Of a stretch of DNA of 64,000 nucleotides, positions 37,441 through 50,957 are shown piece after piece (position 1 is the first letter of the stretch; each line of letters begins with the position of its first letter). Below the pieces are notes generated by a model that was not told the DNA's origin, ran no database searches, and worked only from the letters and a program-made list of their open reading frames with translations. Source of the stretch: Heracleum sosnowskyi. Its lineage: Eukaryota > Streptophyta > Magnoliopsida > Apiales > Apiaceae. Both the position numbers and the translations under genes were made by a program. Location of the stretch: positions 50,385,190-50,449,189 of the forward strand of contig CM061244.1 in assembly GCA_030848705.1 (NCBI GenBank). The letters are read 5' to 3'.

Positions 37441-37668
37441 TTCATAAAATGCGAACCTATAGAGATTTAGTTAAATTGTTCTATGTTGAGTAACCGATTG
37501 AGATATTGAGTCAGTATGAGAGAGTGGTAAGTAATAGAGGAGTCAAATTAGTATGAGTATGAGGAGAAATCCTAAGGTTGAAGAGTCAACCTAGGAATTT
37601 GAGAATGAGATGTTGGAAAATATCCACCTGTGTTTGCGTAAGCTGATTCTGAGGACAGAATCCTGTTA

Positions 37669-37680
37669 AGGGGGAAAGGA
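37669..37680 (+). promoter_or_regulatory. Polypurine tract of the non-autonomous element
   Basis: AGGGGGAAAGGA sits directly before the 3' LTR start TGTAAGATCC. Confidence 0.85.
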
Positions 37681-40600
37681 TGTAAGATCCGGGAAAATTA
37701 CGTGTTATTATATGATGTGAAATGAAATTTTAATTTCATATTAAGAGTTATTAAATGATTTATTTGTTTAAACGTGCTAAGTTATTCGTTAAATGATTGA
37801 ATATGTGATATTGTGGTGCTATGTGAAATGTGTGGGGAATTTGAAATTATTTTGAAAAGGGTGTCATACTATTTTATTTTATTTTAATTATTGAAAAGAA
37901 AATTTGGATCGTTCCCAAATTATTCGGGAGATTGGTATATCGTTCGTACCAATATTTCATTCGTTAAAGTAGAAAGTATTCGAAAATATTCGTAATAGAA
38001 GCATTTTGGTTCGTATATCTATTATTAAACGATACTTGTAGTTATCCGTACTTTATGGATGCTTATCGTCTCGTGAAACGTGTATTCTGCTTTATTAAAG
38101 ATTTAAAGCGTTTATTTTGTTAAATTGTATTTAAAGCGATCTATCGGATCAGTATCGATCCAAAAATGTCGTTTGGGGTATTATTTTCCGTTTTATATAA
38201 AAAGGCAAATCGTACTTTGTTTTTCGTATAATCAAGGCTTAATTACAGTTAAAAATCTAAAAACCCCTGAAACGTGTTCTTCGTGTTCTTGAGAATCAAA
38301 CTCAATTTTGAAGGCGTTATCGGATTCCGATTTCGATGTTCTTGTAACCAAATCGAATCCCTCATCATCCTCTATCTGATTACACCATCAAAATTCATGT
38401 GGGTATGATTTCTGAGTTTTTTCGATTTTTTAATTAATTTATTTATTTCGAATTTAGGTTTAATTTTGGGGGAATCTGTGTTTGTGTTTGTTCTTGTTAA
38501 TTGATGATATGAATAAGTTGTATGTGTTGTAAGGAGTGTTCTGATGATTTTTATCTGATTTTTGGAGCTCGAATTAGAGCAAATCGGAAAAATTGAGCTC
38601 ACCGGAGTTCTTGAGTTTTTTGCCGGATTTTGAATTCTACGAACTGTTTCTTGATTTCGTTTATGCCATTAGATAGATCGTGGGATGCTGAGTATGTTCA
38701 CGTGTTCATTGTTAACGTTGGGTTCGATTTTGTGTCGCCGGAAAGCGGCCGCCGCCGTCGGTTTCGCGATTTACGGCCAGAAATCGAGTTGTTTTCGTTG
38801 TGATTGTTGTGTTGAGTAGTGTTGTGGTGATTGTGAGGGTGAAGCGAAGTGAAACCGTGCGTTTTGGAATGGTTTCGGAGTCGCCGGAAACTGGGTTTGG
38901 TTCGCCGGAACTCCGCCGCCGGCGGGTTGTTCTTGGCGACCCACCTGTTTTCTTGGCAACCCGTTTACCCAATCCCTTGACCCGGTTTCGATCCAGAAAA
39001 CCCTAATTGCATTTCTAAAAAGTGTTTCTGGGTTTTTATTTTAAAAATAATTCAAAAATAGTTTTATAATCCTAAAAATCATATCTTTGATTTAAAAATA
39101 CATTTTATTATTCCGAAAATTTTATAAATTCATAAATATTTATTTAAATTCGAAAATTGATTAAATTTAATTATTTTAATTATTTTTATTAATAATTAAT
39201 TTATTTAATTAATTGATTAATTCTTTTAATCAGTTAATTCTTAATAATTAATTATTAATTAGATTTAATTAATTAAAATTAAGTTTAATTATTTTCTATC
39301 TTGGTTTATTTATTTAAAAATAGTTTGGGCATTTAAAAGAGTGTCAATTAATTTTATTAATTGATTTATTTGCATTTAAAATACTTATATTGGATTTAAA
39401 AATCCGATTTTTGATTTAAAAATTGTTTGTGGCTTATTTAAATTCCAATAAGCTTCGTATGATGTTTTAAAAATAGTTATAAGTGCTATATGATTTGTAT
39501 GAGTTGTGTAATGTGTTTTATAGTCCGTATATGCCCGTACTAGGGCTAGTGTCTGAGTTTTTAATCTCGTAAATTATACCGGACGTCCGATACGTACCCG
39601 GTTACTTGTTTAAATGTGCTATGTGGATGATGTGGATTATGTGAATTATCTGGTTAGTGAATTATAAATACAAATAATTGTTTTGAGACGTGTTTAAATG
39701 TAGTAGTTGTGTCTATAATTATCGTGTGGGGTAGTTGGGATAGAAATTTGTCGGTAATGTTAGAAAGTGAGATTTACGAGGCCGTTGACTTGGATGTTGA
39801 CTTTTTATAGTATGGGGATTGTCGTCAAGCGAGTTACGTGGATTACTTATGTGGTTGATTGCGATTGGTCTATCAATTGAGATGTGGATGTTTATGCAAC
39901 AAAGATATCGGTAGGATCGGTAAGTGCGTCGAAGTTAAGTTACAATCATTTATGAAATATGAGGATTATACGTTGAAGACTAAGTACCGTCTCATGTTTG
40001 ACTATCGAGGCTGGCACGTGGATTCGAAATGGTAGAAGCAGACTAGTGGTGTTCGAAAGAGCGTTAGAGCAAAGAAGGACGGAAGTAGAGAATCGTGCGA
40101 CAAGACAGGATAAGGAGGAAATCGTATTGTTTCAGCGTTACGAAATAGCTAAGGACCAGAGGCAAGTGTTTATACCCTTGCTTATTAATTAAGGGATATT
40201 ATCTTGAATTATTAGTATGCATGTTGAATGCTTATTACTGAATTTTCAAATGTTGATTTCTTTGCATTGAATTGCAAGTATGTTATTTAATCTCGTAAAT
40301 TGACGAGTACTCTTTTATACCTTTTGAGTTTAGACTCATATTTTCATATTGATTGGAAAGATATACTTATTATATTGAAAAGCTTGAAGAGATAATTATG
40401 GGCCGTATACTAAGGCTTTCTTTTAAAAGACTTGATTTAAAAATGCTAAGTTGGAATATTACCAACCCTAGATGAGCAGGAACTTGTGAACCCTATGAGG
40501 GAAAACTTATTCTGAAATTCTGAAGTGGTGTTGCTTGCCCTTCAGGTATTCCGTTTTTCACCTTGCACCTATGCAAACCTTGTTATCCTTTCTTGTTAAT

Positions 40601-42655
40601 GCGATCATCTGATCCATTCCCTGATTCGAATTCATATATGCTGTGCATGATTTAGTTTACTTCCTTCAAGCACAAGGCTTATCTATTATAAGTACATGTA
40701 AGAAGGACTTGAACTATTTCTGTCAGAAGTTGATAAACCCTTATTTTCTTCATTTATAAACTTCACCTTGAATTCTTCTTAAACTTGAACTTGACTCTCT
40801 TGTCATTTACCAGACTGGTAAACCTTTATTAATTCTTCCATAATGTGATGATTTGAACTATTGAGGCCATCTAGAGCCTGTTCTTTGAACCCTACTCTAT
40901 ATTGACTTGTTACTCTTTTCTGTTGATATCATATTGTCTGTTTCATATCAGATTCAATCTTGTTAAGCATGTTATTGTTTATTCTTTGAACCCTACTCTA
41001 TATTGACTTGTTACACTTTCTGTTGATATCATATTGTCTGTTTCATATCAGACCTAACCTTGTTGAGCATGTCATTGTTTATTCTTCATTATATCCCAGT
41101 TGTTACATCGAACTCGTCGATGCTTATTATATTGTCACTTTTCATGTGCACCTCCCCATATTGTGTCGATCTCGTCGATACTAGATTATATTGTTATTCC
41201 TTAATGGATTCTTCATAATTGAACTGTTTCCTGGAACGTGAGTTTTCCAGCAATTGTTGTATTAGGTTGTCGATTCTTCCGACACCTGATTGTCGAAGTA
41301 AGGTTGTCAATTGTTCTGACACCTGACGTATATAATATAGGATTGGAATGTTTTTTTTTTAATGGACCAATTATTGGTCGGGCCATTTATGGTCGATGTA
41401 ATTTAGGCCCAGATTGGCCTTGGATCCGTAGAGGACTATGCATGAGCTAGTCCGGGGTTGTTGCGTGGCTGGCCAGCAGCACAACCTTTGATTTGATAAA
41501 TGTTAAAAATCCAATTCTAATATTAGTTCTTATTTCTGAGATGAGTTACATCCATATGTTTTGTACTTGTGAGTTATGACCTGATATTCAGGTTTATTCG
41601 TTGCGTAAAATTGTTGGTTGTTGATTAATAAATGGTGGTTTCAATCTTGCTGAAATCACTTACTCTTAATTCATTTGGATTCCAAATAGTCGAAATCCAT
41701 TTCCTTGATTCCATTGGCAGTCGTGAGATATCTATCTTGATGAGTTTTATTCATACCGCATATCCAGTCGGTACCATGTTGAAGTCTTGAAGTGCGTTCT
41801 TTATTCCTTGACCGAGCGTGTTGGCTCATTCTTACCCCTTGATTATTCTAACCTTCCAGAGTTGTTGGTTTCAGAAAATGTTGTGAATAGATTTGTTATC
41901 TTCAAAACTAGTATTTTTATACAAACTATGGTCTTGAAGACGTATGAGTTATATTTATTTCATATGTTCTACTTACTATTGTAGATATTGTTGATTCGGT
42001 CATCGTAACGACCAATATAAATCTTTTGTGTTTTAAAACTATTCAGTTGAGAGAAACTGAATGAGAAATTGTGGTAAATTACCAAACTTAATTTGAAAAT
42101 TTTAGAGATTTTAATTGTTCAAAAACAAAAGTTGTTATTTGAAAATCCAAAGTTTATTTTGGAAACCTTTCGTATTATATTTAATAATGCGCTTGCTGAG
42201 CAATTCATTCGCTCATACTTGTTTTATTTATATATATTTTAGCCTGCCGGAAAGAAGGTGTATTGGCAAGAGTTGTCCGCGTAGCTGATCAGAGATGGGG
42301 AAAGATATTAGCGTAAAGACGTTTTGATCCAGAGCATTGGAGCTAGTGAGAGATTTTGTATATAGATGTTTTCTATTGAATAAGATTTTGTATAAGAGTA
42401 GTGGCCTGGTATACTTCTTATCGAAGTTATACTAGTGTTTTAGATTGTGTGTAAAGAGAATGATTGTAAAAAGGAAAGTTGTTGTAATGAAATTTTGGAT
42501 TCTTGTTTCTAGCACTATAACCTTTAAAGATTCTTGGTAGAGTTGGGGTCACAGATATTATTATTATTGTGTTGATTTTATATTGAACAGGTTGTTTGGA
42601 TTAAGAGTGCAGTGTGACGACCAAATCCTTTGACCCCGGATTTGGAGGCGTTACA
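37681..42655 (+). repeat. 3' LTR (4,975 bp) of the non-autonomous element
   Basis: Near-identical to the 5' LTR, with single-base differences such as TTATCATTTC/TTATCCTTTC and GGGGGCG/GGAGGCG and small homopolymer changes. Directly followed by the TATGT duplication. Confidence 0.95.
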
Positions 42656-42660
42656 TATGT

Positions 42661-43990
42661 GCTCTCCTAGCAAAGTGTCTTGAGTATCATCTATTGGTAT
42701 GTTTTCTCCCATTGTGAGTAACGGGAGTGTGCTTGACTCAGTACAACTAGCCATGACCCTATGGCGAATTTTAATAGATTCATCCTGTTGAGAGGATGTC
42801 TCCAGAGATTGTGTAATGGTCATTTCAAAATCCATATCCTATTGGGAGGATACAGACGGGCTTACAGATATCTCCCTATAAGTTTTTCTTTTCTTTGGAG
42901 GTGGAGATAGTGCTGTGGGATCACTCATATTTTCTTCATCACTATCATTTCTGTTTTTGATATTGAGACTTGGTTCAGGCTGATTTGTGAAAGGAATTGA
43001 CTCTGTGTTTGGCTCTATGACCGGGGATAGAGTTTGTGGTTCTACAAACTCTTGGTCAGCCCTATCAACCTCTTGGGTTTCAGTAGCAGTGCCAGAAGAA
43101 CCAGGGATAGAAGTTGTTACCTGTGGTGGAGTGACTTCTTCAGTTCCAGCTGTTGTAACAATCCTTTGCTCAGGAACTGGTAGTTGCAATGATGGAAGAT
43201 TGATGAAGTTTGTCATGTAAGTGGATATGAGAACTAGAACATTGCCATACTTGAAGGTTGTTTGCAATCTTTGATAGAACTTTCTGACAGTGGTCGGAGA
43301 AATGAAAAAACGACCATTCCTGAACAGTTCTTTATGCTCTTCAGAAAATAATGAATTAATGACAAGTGATAGAAAACAAGGATAATAACATTTAATCTTT
43401 CTACCACTGTCAAATTCTTTTCTAGCATTAAACACCCTTCTAACAACAATATCCCAGAGAAGGTGGCCATAATTGAGTCTTTTGTTGAAGACAATTGCAT
43501 AACCAATAACTTGTAAAAGATAAGGAATATTCTGAAAGTTATTTTTGGTGCAATTGCCAAAGACCTTAGCCAGTGTATCAAAAAATAAATCTCATTCACA
43601 CACAAGATTCCCCTTGATCAATTTGGTCATGTTCAAGGGACCTTGATAGTGAATATTGATGAAAAATTGAGTTAATTCATCATCAGTGGGCATTCTATCA
43701 AAATTGTCCTGGGGAAACTGCAAGACATTACAATATGTTTTCTCAGTAATTGTGTACTGTGTGTCCTGAATATTGAATGAGATAGTAGAAAAATCTTCAG
43801 ACACAACAACAGTAGAGCAAAGTAAATATAAGGGATCAATTTTCAAATCAACATTAGAACAAATAGCATAATTAACACATGAATGTTGATTTAGAAAAGA
43901 AATCCAAGGCCTAAAACGTTCAAGTGAACATTTCAGGGGATCAAAATAGCCATGGTAATTAGTAAGAACGATCTCAAAATTCTGGGCCTT
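42661..43990 (-). pseudogene. SIRE A ORF3, N-terminal part (left arm)
   Basis: Homologous to the right-arm ORF3 at 51833. The start codon is lost: AAG at 43990-43988 where the right arm has ATG. An in-frame TGA at 43591-43589 replaces a Trp codon. The frame otherwise runs on through the NLS-like PPKKRKTY to a TAG at 42841-42839, shared with the right arm. It continues as MDFEM... until the nested element interrupts at 42660. The product would be the same as that described for the right arm, but this copy is dead. Confidence 0.8.
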
Positions 43991-45095
43991 TTTTAACACA
44001 AAATAATTCAGTTAATTTTAGATTAATTCCAATTTAGGGAATAAATTCCAAGAAATAAGAATTATATCAGAAATTAATTAAATCGAATTATGTTGATCCA
44101 ATAAAAATAATGCACAAAAAAATGACAACACTTCTTTATTTTAGAGAATAAAGAAGCAAACAAGAGATTAGAGAAGTTTTTTTAAAACAAGAACTTTTAA
44201 GAATGAAAATTTATGCTAAGTAGGATTAACTATTTATAGGCAATTTCGAAAAGCCTAGAATAACTACCGGTTAGTCATACCGATAGTCATTCTAGTACAA
44301 ACTGGGAATGAATTAGAATATAAACAGTTTTTACCAAAAAATAAATAAATAAAACAAACCTATTATAATACTATTGGAATGACTACCGGGATGACTATGC
44401 GATAGTCATGTCGATAGTCATTCCATTACAAAATATTAATACTGAAATAGAAAAAGAAAAACTAATCTAAATTAACTAAAAACTAAATAAAATTGAAATG
44501 ACTACTGGAATGACTATGTAAGATAGTCATTCTGATAGTCATGCTAGTACAAATTAGTACAAAATTACAATTTAATTAATCAAAACGCAAAAACCTGTTA
44601 GCAAAAACAGAGAAAAATAACAGAATTAAACAAATAAAAATGCAAACCTGTCTAGAAAACTGAAAATAAAAAATTATACAACCTAATATTCAAAGATTAT
44701 AACAGAAAATAGCAGATAAAAATTAAAGCAACATAAAATTTTCAGAAAATGCAATAAATTTACCGAAAATGCATAATTAAGCAGAAAATTATGTAAAAAC
44801 ATAAGAAAATTGCAGAATATTATAGAAATGCAATAAAAAAATATATAAACCTGCAGAAAAATTCAAACAACAATTTATAAAATCTAAAACTAACTTAAAT
44901 GAAAATAAATAAATTTTCAATAAAAATAAATTTCTCCACTAAAAAATATGAGAAAAATATTTTTAAAGAAAACAGATTATTCAGAATATTTAAATTAGCA
45001 AGCTTTACACATCAAACAAGAATTGGCAATATTTATCATTTAATATCAGTAAGAGAAAATGATTTTAGCTAAGAACAAACATAACAGAGATACTG
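43991..45095 (-). promoter_or_regulatory. Internal promoter region before ORF3 (left arm)
   Basis: Non-coding stretch between pol and ORF3. A TATA box (CCTATAAATAG, 44240-44230 on the minus strand) lies about 240 bases upstream of the ORF3 start position. Upstream of it are three GACTAT hairpins: 44259-44291 (weak), 44378-44422 and 44498-44542. The right arm has the same layout, with TATA and hairpins at the same distances. Confidence 0.65.
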
Positions 45096-48000
45096 TTAAT
45101 CACTAAGACTGTTCAACCTACCCAATTTACCAACTAACCTGGTAAATGTGAATTCGTCACGAGATTTAGTGAATATATCTGCAGTCTGTTCTTCTGTGGG
45201 TACAAAGTGTAACTCCACAGTTCCATTCATGACATGCTCTCTGATAAAATGATACCTGATATCAATGTGCTTCGTTCTCGAGTTCTGAACAGGGTTGTTG
45301 GAGATTGCTATGACACTTGCATTATCACATAAAATTGGAATTTTGTATAATACAAAGCCATAGTCCTTCAATTGATTCCTTATCCATAAGATCTGAGCAC
45401 AACAGCTTCCAACAGCAATATATTCAGCTTCTGCTATTGAATTGGAAACTGTTTGTTGTTTCTTGCTATACCAGGAAATCAATCTACCTCCTCAGAATTG
45501 ACAACTCCCAGAGGTACTCTTTCTATCCACAACACTTCCTGCATAATCAGAATCTGTATATCCAACAAGATTAAAACCAGAATCTTTAGGGTACGAGATA
45601 CCTAAATTAGGTGTACCCTTAAGATATCTCAAGATTCTTTTAACAGCAACGAGATGTAAATCTCTAGGATCAGCTTGGAACCTTGCACACAAGCATGTAA
45701 CATACATAATATCTAGTCTACTTGAAGTAAGATAGAGTAAGGAGCCAATCATACCTCTGTAGCTTGTAACATCTACCTTGATAGAGTTATCACAAACTCC
45801 AAGTTTGACCGCTGTTGAAGATGGAGTCCTTGCTGATGCTGAATCCTCCATGTGATATTTCTTGAAGAGTTCTTTGAGATACTTGGATTGACAAATAAAT
45901 ATACCATTTGACCTTTGACTAACTTGTAATCCAAGAAAGAACTTCAGCTCACCCATCATACTCATTTCAAACTTACTCTGCATTAGCTTAGCAAATCTTT
46001 TACAAAGATCATCATTAGTAGACCCAAATATGATGTCATCCACATAGACTTGGACTAATATCATATCATTTTTGTGTTTCTTAGAAAAAAGAGTTTTGTC
46101 TATGATACCTCTTACAAAACCATTTTCTAAAAGAAAACCAGAGAGAGTGTCATACCATTTTCTTGGGGCTTGTTTGAGACCATAGATAGCCTTGAAGAGA
46201 AAGTACACAAGGTCCAGCAACTCCTGATTTTCAAAGCCAGGGGGCTGTTCCACATACACTTCTTCATCCAGCTCACCATTCAGAAATGCACTCTTAACAT
46301 CCATTTGATAAACTTTAAAATTGGAATAAGCTGCAAATGCTAAGAACATCCTAATGGCCTCAAGCCTAGCCACTGGTGCATAGGTTTTATCATAATCAAT
46401 GCCTTCAGCTTGTGAATACCCTTGAGCAACCAGTCTTGCTTTGTTTCTAGTAACAATGTCATCCTCATCTAACTTGTTTCTGTATACCCGTCTTGTACCA
46501 ACTACTTTCCTGTTCTTTGGTCTGGGTACCAGCTTCCAGACTTGTTGTTCAAATTGATTGAGTTCATCTTGCATAGCAATCACCAAATCTGGATCACTTA
46601 GTGCTTCCTCAGTCTTCTTTGGTTCCGTCTCAGAAAGAAACCCTGAATAATGACATTCATTCTGAGTAGCACTTCTAGTTCTAACTCCAACACCTGGATC
46701 ACCAATGATCAGCTCAAAAGGATGAGATCTATTCCACACAATCTGTCTTGGAAGATTTGATCTTGATGATTCGCCTTGAAATTCATTCTGGTGTTGTGAA
46801 TGACTAGTTGACCCTTCATTTCCTCCCCCTGAGTTGTTGTTTGATTGCCTTGATGATTCTTCTCCAGTGTTGGTGGTATCTCCATTGTTATCAATGTTTC
46901 CACCACCACCACCTTGATCATTATCATCATTGTTATTTTCATTACCAGAAACAATCTCAGGTGGAGCTTCATCATTTGATTCTGAGTCTGGCAAGTTATC
47001 AAACTTCAGTTCTTCAGATGAATCTTCTGTTTGGATACTAGGGAGTTTAGTGACATTGACACTTTCCTTCACTTGGTGACTGTCAATCAAGTACACCCTG
47101 TAAGATCTTCTGGAGTAACCAACAATTATAGCTTCATATGCACTGGCCTCAAACTTGCCACGTTTAACATCTCCATCCTTAAGCACAAAGCATTTGTCAC
47201 CAAATACATGAAAGTATTTGAGAGTTGGTTTCTTGTTGTTCATGATCTCATAAGGAGTCTTCATTAAGTCCTTGTTGATTAAAGTTCGATTCTGAGTATA
47301 ACAAGCAGTATTTACAGCTTCAGCCCAGAAGTACATTGAAAGTATTGATTCACTTAACATAGTCCTTGTAGCTTCAATCAATGTACGATTCTTCCTTTCT
47401 ACTAATCCATTTTGTTGAGGAGTTCTAGGGGCTGAATATTGTCTTGTTATTCCTTTATCTGCACAAAAGTCATTTAGGACTGCATTTTTTAATTCAGTTC
47501 CATTATCTGACCTTATAGCTCTAACGGGGCATCTAGAATCCAGCTCAATCAACTTCACATGATCAATCACCATCTGTGGGGTCTCATCCTTGGAATGTAG
47601 GAATAAAACCCAAGTATATTTGGAATAGTCATCAACAGTCACAAGTGCATATTGTTTCTTTGACATAGACATCACATTAACTGGACCAAACAAATCCATA
47701 TGTAGTAGCTGATGTGGTTCAGTTATTGATGATGTGTAAGTGCCCTTGTGAGATGCTTTCTTTGACTTTCCTTTCTTACATGCCTCACACAATCCTTCCT
47801 ATGTAAATTCCATTTGAGGCAGAGCTCTCACCAATTCCCTCTTGACTAGGGAGTTCTTTGTTTTGAAGTTCAGGTGAGACATCTTCTTGTGCCATAGCCA
47901 ACTTTCATCTGATGAAGCTTTGGCATAAAAACAATTAACTTCATCTTTACATCCAGAGTATAGATCAGCTATGAACAAGTTCCCTTTCCTTACTCCTTGA

Positions 48001-48120
48001 AGAGCAGGCTTTCTATTCTTCTTGTGAAGGATATGGCACTTGTCTTTATCAAAAGAAACAGCATATCCTCTGTCATAGAATTGACTGATGCTGAGAAGAT
48101 TGTGCTTCAGACCCTGGATC
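45096..48120 (-). pseudogene. SIRE A pol (left arm), truncated and broken
   Basis: Reads from the protease C-terminus (GLKHNLLSISQF near 48100) through an HHCC integrase with catalytic HMDLFGP, IRSDNGTE and NGLVERKNRT, then RT (YVDDIIFGSTND) and RNase H, ending NSLSD at 45096. An in-frame TAG near 47800 (right arm: Gln) and a TGA at 45491-45489 interrupt it; a premature-stop-free core of 766 codons remains at 45492-47792. The 5' end is cut by the junction with the right arm, so no protease active site or gag remains. Confidence 0.85.
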
Positions 48121-48121
48121 C
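47961..48121. other. Junction of the two SIRE A arms
   Basis: The arms face each other here. Left-arm sequence runs to CCCTGGATCC near 48120. The right arm starts at AAAGATGAAG, which matches left-arm position about 47957. The roughly 160 bases between are single-copy and would form the loop of the inverted repeat. GGATCC marks the join. Confidence 0.75.
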
Positions 48122-50957
48122 AAAGATGAAGTAACTTGTTTTTATGCTAAAGTTTCATCAGATGAAAGTTGGCTATGGCACAAGAAGATGTCTCACCTTA
48201 ACTTCAAAACCATGAACTCTTTAGTCAAGAGGGAATTGGTTAGAGGTTTGCCTCAGATGGAATTTACACAGGAAGGACTGTGTGAGGCTTGTCAGAAAGG
48301 AAAGTCAAAGAAAGCTTCTCACAAGGGCACTGATACATCATTAATAACTGAACCACTTCAGCTATTGCACATGGATTTGTTTGGTCCAGTTATTGTGATG
48401 TCCATGTCAAAGAAACAGTATGCACTTGTGATTGTTGATGACTATTCCAAATATACTTGGGTTTTATTCCTACATTCCAAGGATGAGACCCCACAGATGG
48501 TGATTGATCATATAAAGTTGATTGAGCTGGATTCGAGATTCCCTGTTAGAGCTATAAGGTCAGATAATGGAACTGAATTCAAGAATGCAATTCTAAATGA
48601 CTTTTGTGCAGATAAAGGAATAACAAGACAGTATTCTGCCCCTAGAACTCCTCAACAGAATGGAGTGGTGGAAAGGAAGAATCGTACATTGATTGAAGCT
48701 GCTAGGACTATGTTAAGTGAATCAAGACTTCCAATGTACTTTTGGGCTGAAGAAGTGAATACAACTTGTTATACTCAGAATCGAACTTTAATCAACAAGG
48801 ACTTAATGAAGACTCCGTATGAGATCATGAACAACAAGAAACCAACTCTCAAATACTTTCATGTATTTGGAGCAAAATGCTTTGTGCTTAAGGATGATAA
48901 TGTGAAATGTGGCAAGTTTGAGGCCAAGGCACAAGAAGCTATTTTTATTGGTTATTCAAGAAGAGCATACATAGTGTACTTGATTGATGGTCACCATGTG
49001 AAGGAAAGTGTCAATGTAACATTTGATGACACTAAACTCCCTAATATCCAAACAGAAGACTCATCTGAGAAACTGAAGTTTGATAACTTGCCAGACTCAG
49101 ATTCAGATGATGAAGCCCCACCTGAGATTGTTGCTGGTAATGACAATAACAATGATGATAATAATCCTGGTGGTGGTGGTGGAAACATTGGTAACAATGG
49201 AGATACCACCAACACTGGAGAAGAATCATCAAGGCAATCAAGCAACAACTCAGGGGGAGGAAATAATGGATCTACTAGTCAGTCACAACACCACAATGAA
49301 TTACTAGACTGTATGGAATAGAGCTCATCCCTTTGAGCTGATCATTGGTGATCCAGGTGTTGGAGTTAAAACTAGAAGTGCTACTCAGAATGAATGTCAT
49401 TATTCAGGGTTTCTATCTGAGATGGAGCCAAAGAAGACTGAGGAAGCACTGACTGATCCAGATTGGGTGATTGTTATGCAAGATGAACTCAATCAATTTG
49501 AACAACAGCAAGTCTGGAAGCTGGTACCCAGACCAAAGAACAAGAAAGTAGTTGGTACAAGATGGGTATACAGAAACAAGCTAGATGAGGATGGCATTGT
49601 TACAAGGAAGAAGGCAAGACTGGTTGCACAAGGGTATTCACAAGCTGAAGGCATTGATTATGATGAAACCTATGCACCAGTGGCTAGACTTGAGGCCATC
49701 AGGATGTTCTTAGCATTTGAAGCTTACTCCAATTTTAAAGTCTATCAAATGGATGTTAAGAGTGCATTCCTGAATGGTGAGCTTGATGAAGAAGTTTATG
49801 TGGAACAGCCCCCTGGCTTTGAAAATCAGGAGCTGCTGGACTTTGTGTACTTTCTCTTCAAGGCTATCTATGGTCTCAAACAAGCCCTAAGAAAATGGTA
49901 TGACACTCTCTCTGGTTTTCTTTTAGAAAATGGTTTTGTTAGAGGTATCATAGACAAAACTCTTTTTTCAAAGAAACACAAAAGTGATATGATATTAGTC
50001 CAAGTCTATGTGGATGACATCATATTTTGGTCTACTAATGATGATATCTGTAAGAGATTTGCTAAGCTAATGCAGAGTAAGTTTGAAATGAGTATGATGG
50101 GTGAGCTGAAGTTCTTTCTTGGATTGAAAGTAAGTCAAAGGTCAAATGGTATATTTATTTGTCAATCCAAGTATCTCAAAGAACTCCTCAAGAAATATCA
50201 CATGGAGGATTCAGCATCAGCAAGGACTCCATCTTCAACAACAATCAAACTTGGAGCTTCTGACAATTCTATCAAGGTAGATGTTACAAGCTACAGATGT
50301 ATGATTGGCTCTTTACTCTATCTTACTGCAAGTAGAACAGATATTATGTATGCTACATGCTTGTGTGCAAGGTTCCAAGCGGACCCTAGAGATTTACATC
50401 TCGTTGTTGTTAAAAGAATCTTGAGATATCTTAAGGGTACACCTAATTTAGGTATCTGGTACCCTAAAGATTCTGGTTTTAACCTTGTTGGATATACAGA
50501 TTCTGATTATGAAGGTAGTGTTGTGGATAGAAAGAGTACCTCTGGGAGTTGTCAATTCCTAGGAGGTAGATTGAATTCCTGGTATAGCAAGAAACAGCAA
50601 ACAGTTTCCAATTCTACAGCAGAAGCTGAATATATTGCTGCTGGAAGCTGTTGTGCTCAGATCCTATGGATAAGGAATCAATTGAAAGACTATGGCTTTG
50701 CATTAGACAAAATTCCTATCTTATGTGATAATACAAGTGCCATAGCAATCTCCAACAACCCTGTTCAGCACTCGAGAACAAAGCACATTGATATCAGGTA
50801 TCATTTTAGTAGAGAGAATGTTATGAATGGAACTGTGGAGTTACACTTTGTACCCACTGAAGAACAGACTGCAGATATATTCACTAAATCTGTTGACGAA
50901 TCCACATTTACCAGGTTAGTTGGTAAATTGGGTATGTTGAACAGTCTTAGTGATTGA
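48122..50957 (+). pseudogene. SIRE A pol (right arm), frameshifted
   Basis: Starts inside the integrase zinc-binding region (WLWHKKMSHLN... CEACQKGK). The integrase core is complete, with HMDLFGPV, RSDNGTEF and NGVVERKNRTLIE. A small deletion near 49305 shifts the frame and ends the first ORF at 49321. The second frame (49422-50957) carries RT with YVDDIIFWSTND and RNase H with GYTDSDYEG, ending in NSLSD. Relative to the left arm, about 30 bases are missing at the break. Protease and gag are absent. This copy cannot make a full Pol protein. Confidence 0.87.

Larger units (their letters stand above)
29836..42655 (+). mobile_element. Recent non-autonomous Tekay-like LTR element (12,820 bp)
   Basis: Flanked by perfect 5-bp duplications TATGT (29831-29835 and 42656-42660). 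It has LTRs of 4,976 and 4,975 bp, a Met-tRNA primer site, a polypurine tract and only 2.87 kb of internal sequence. By eye the LTRs differ at roughly a dozen positions over nearly 5 kb, so insertion is recent. The LTR end (GACCCCGGATTTGGGGGCGTTACA-like) and leader resemble the older Tekay element. No intact protein is encoded, so it must have moved with proteins from another element. Confidence 0.93.
28614..48120 (-). mobile_element. SIRE A left arm (copia), split by a 12.8-kb insertion
   Basis: Minus-strand copia sequence made of 42656-48120 (pol from the protease end, internal promoter, ORF3 start) and 28614-29835 (ORF3 end). The two parts are separated by the element at 29836-42655. It mirrors the right arm at 48121-53779. 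Gag, both LTRs and the pol N-terminus are absent. The outer end stops abruptly at the partial LTR near 28613. Confidence 0.88.

Noticed and set aside
46709..47267. Small ORFs, including one rich in His and Tyr, opposite or within the SIRE A pol linker
   Set aside because: Other-frame readings of the Asn/Gly-rich linker between integrase and RT.
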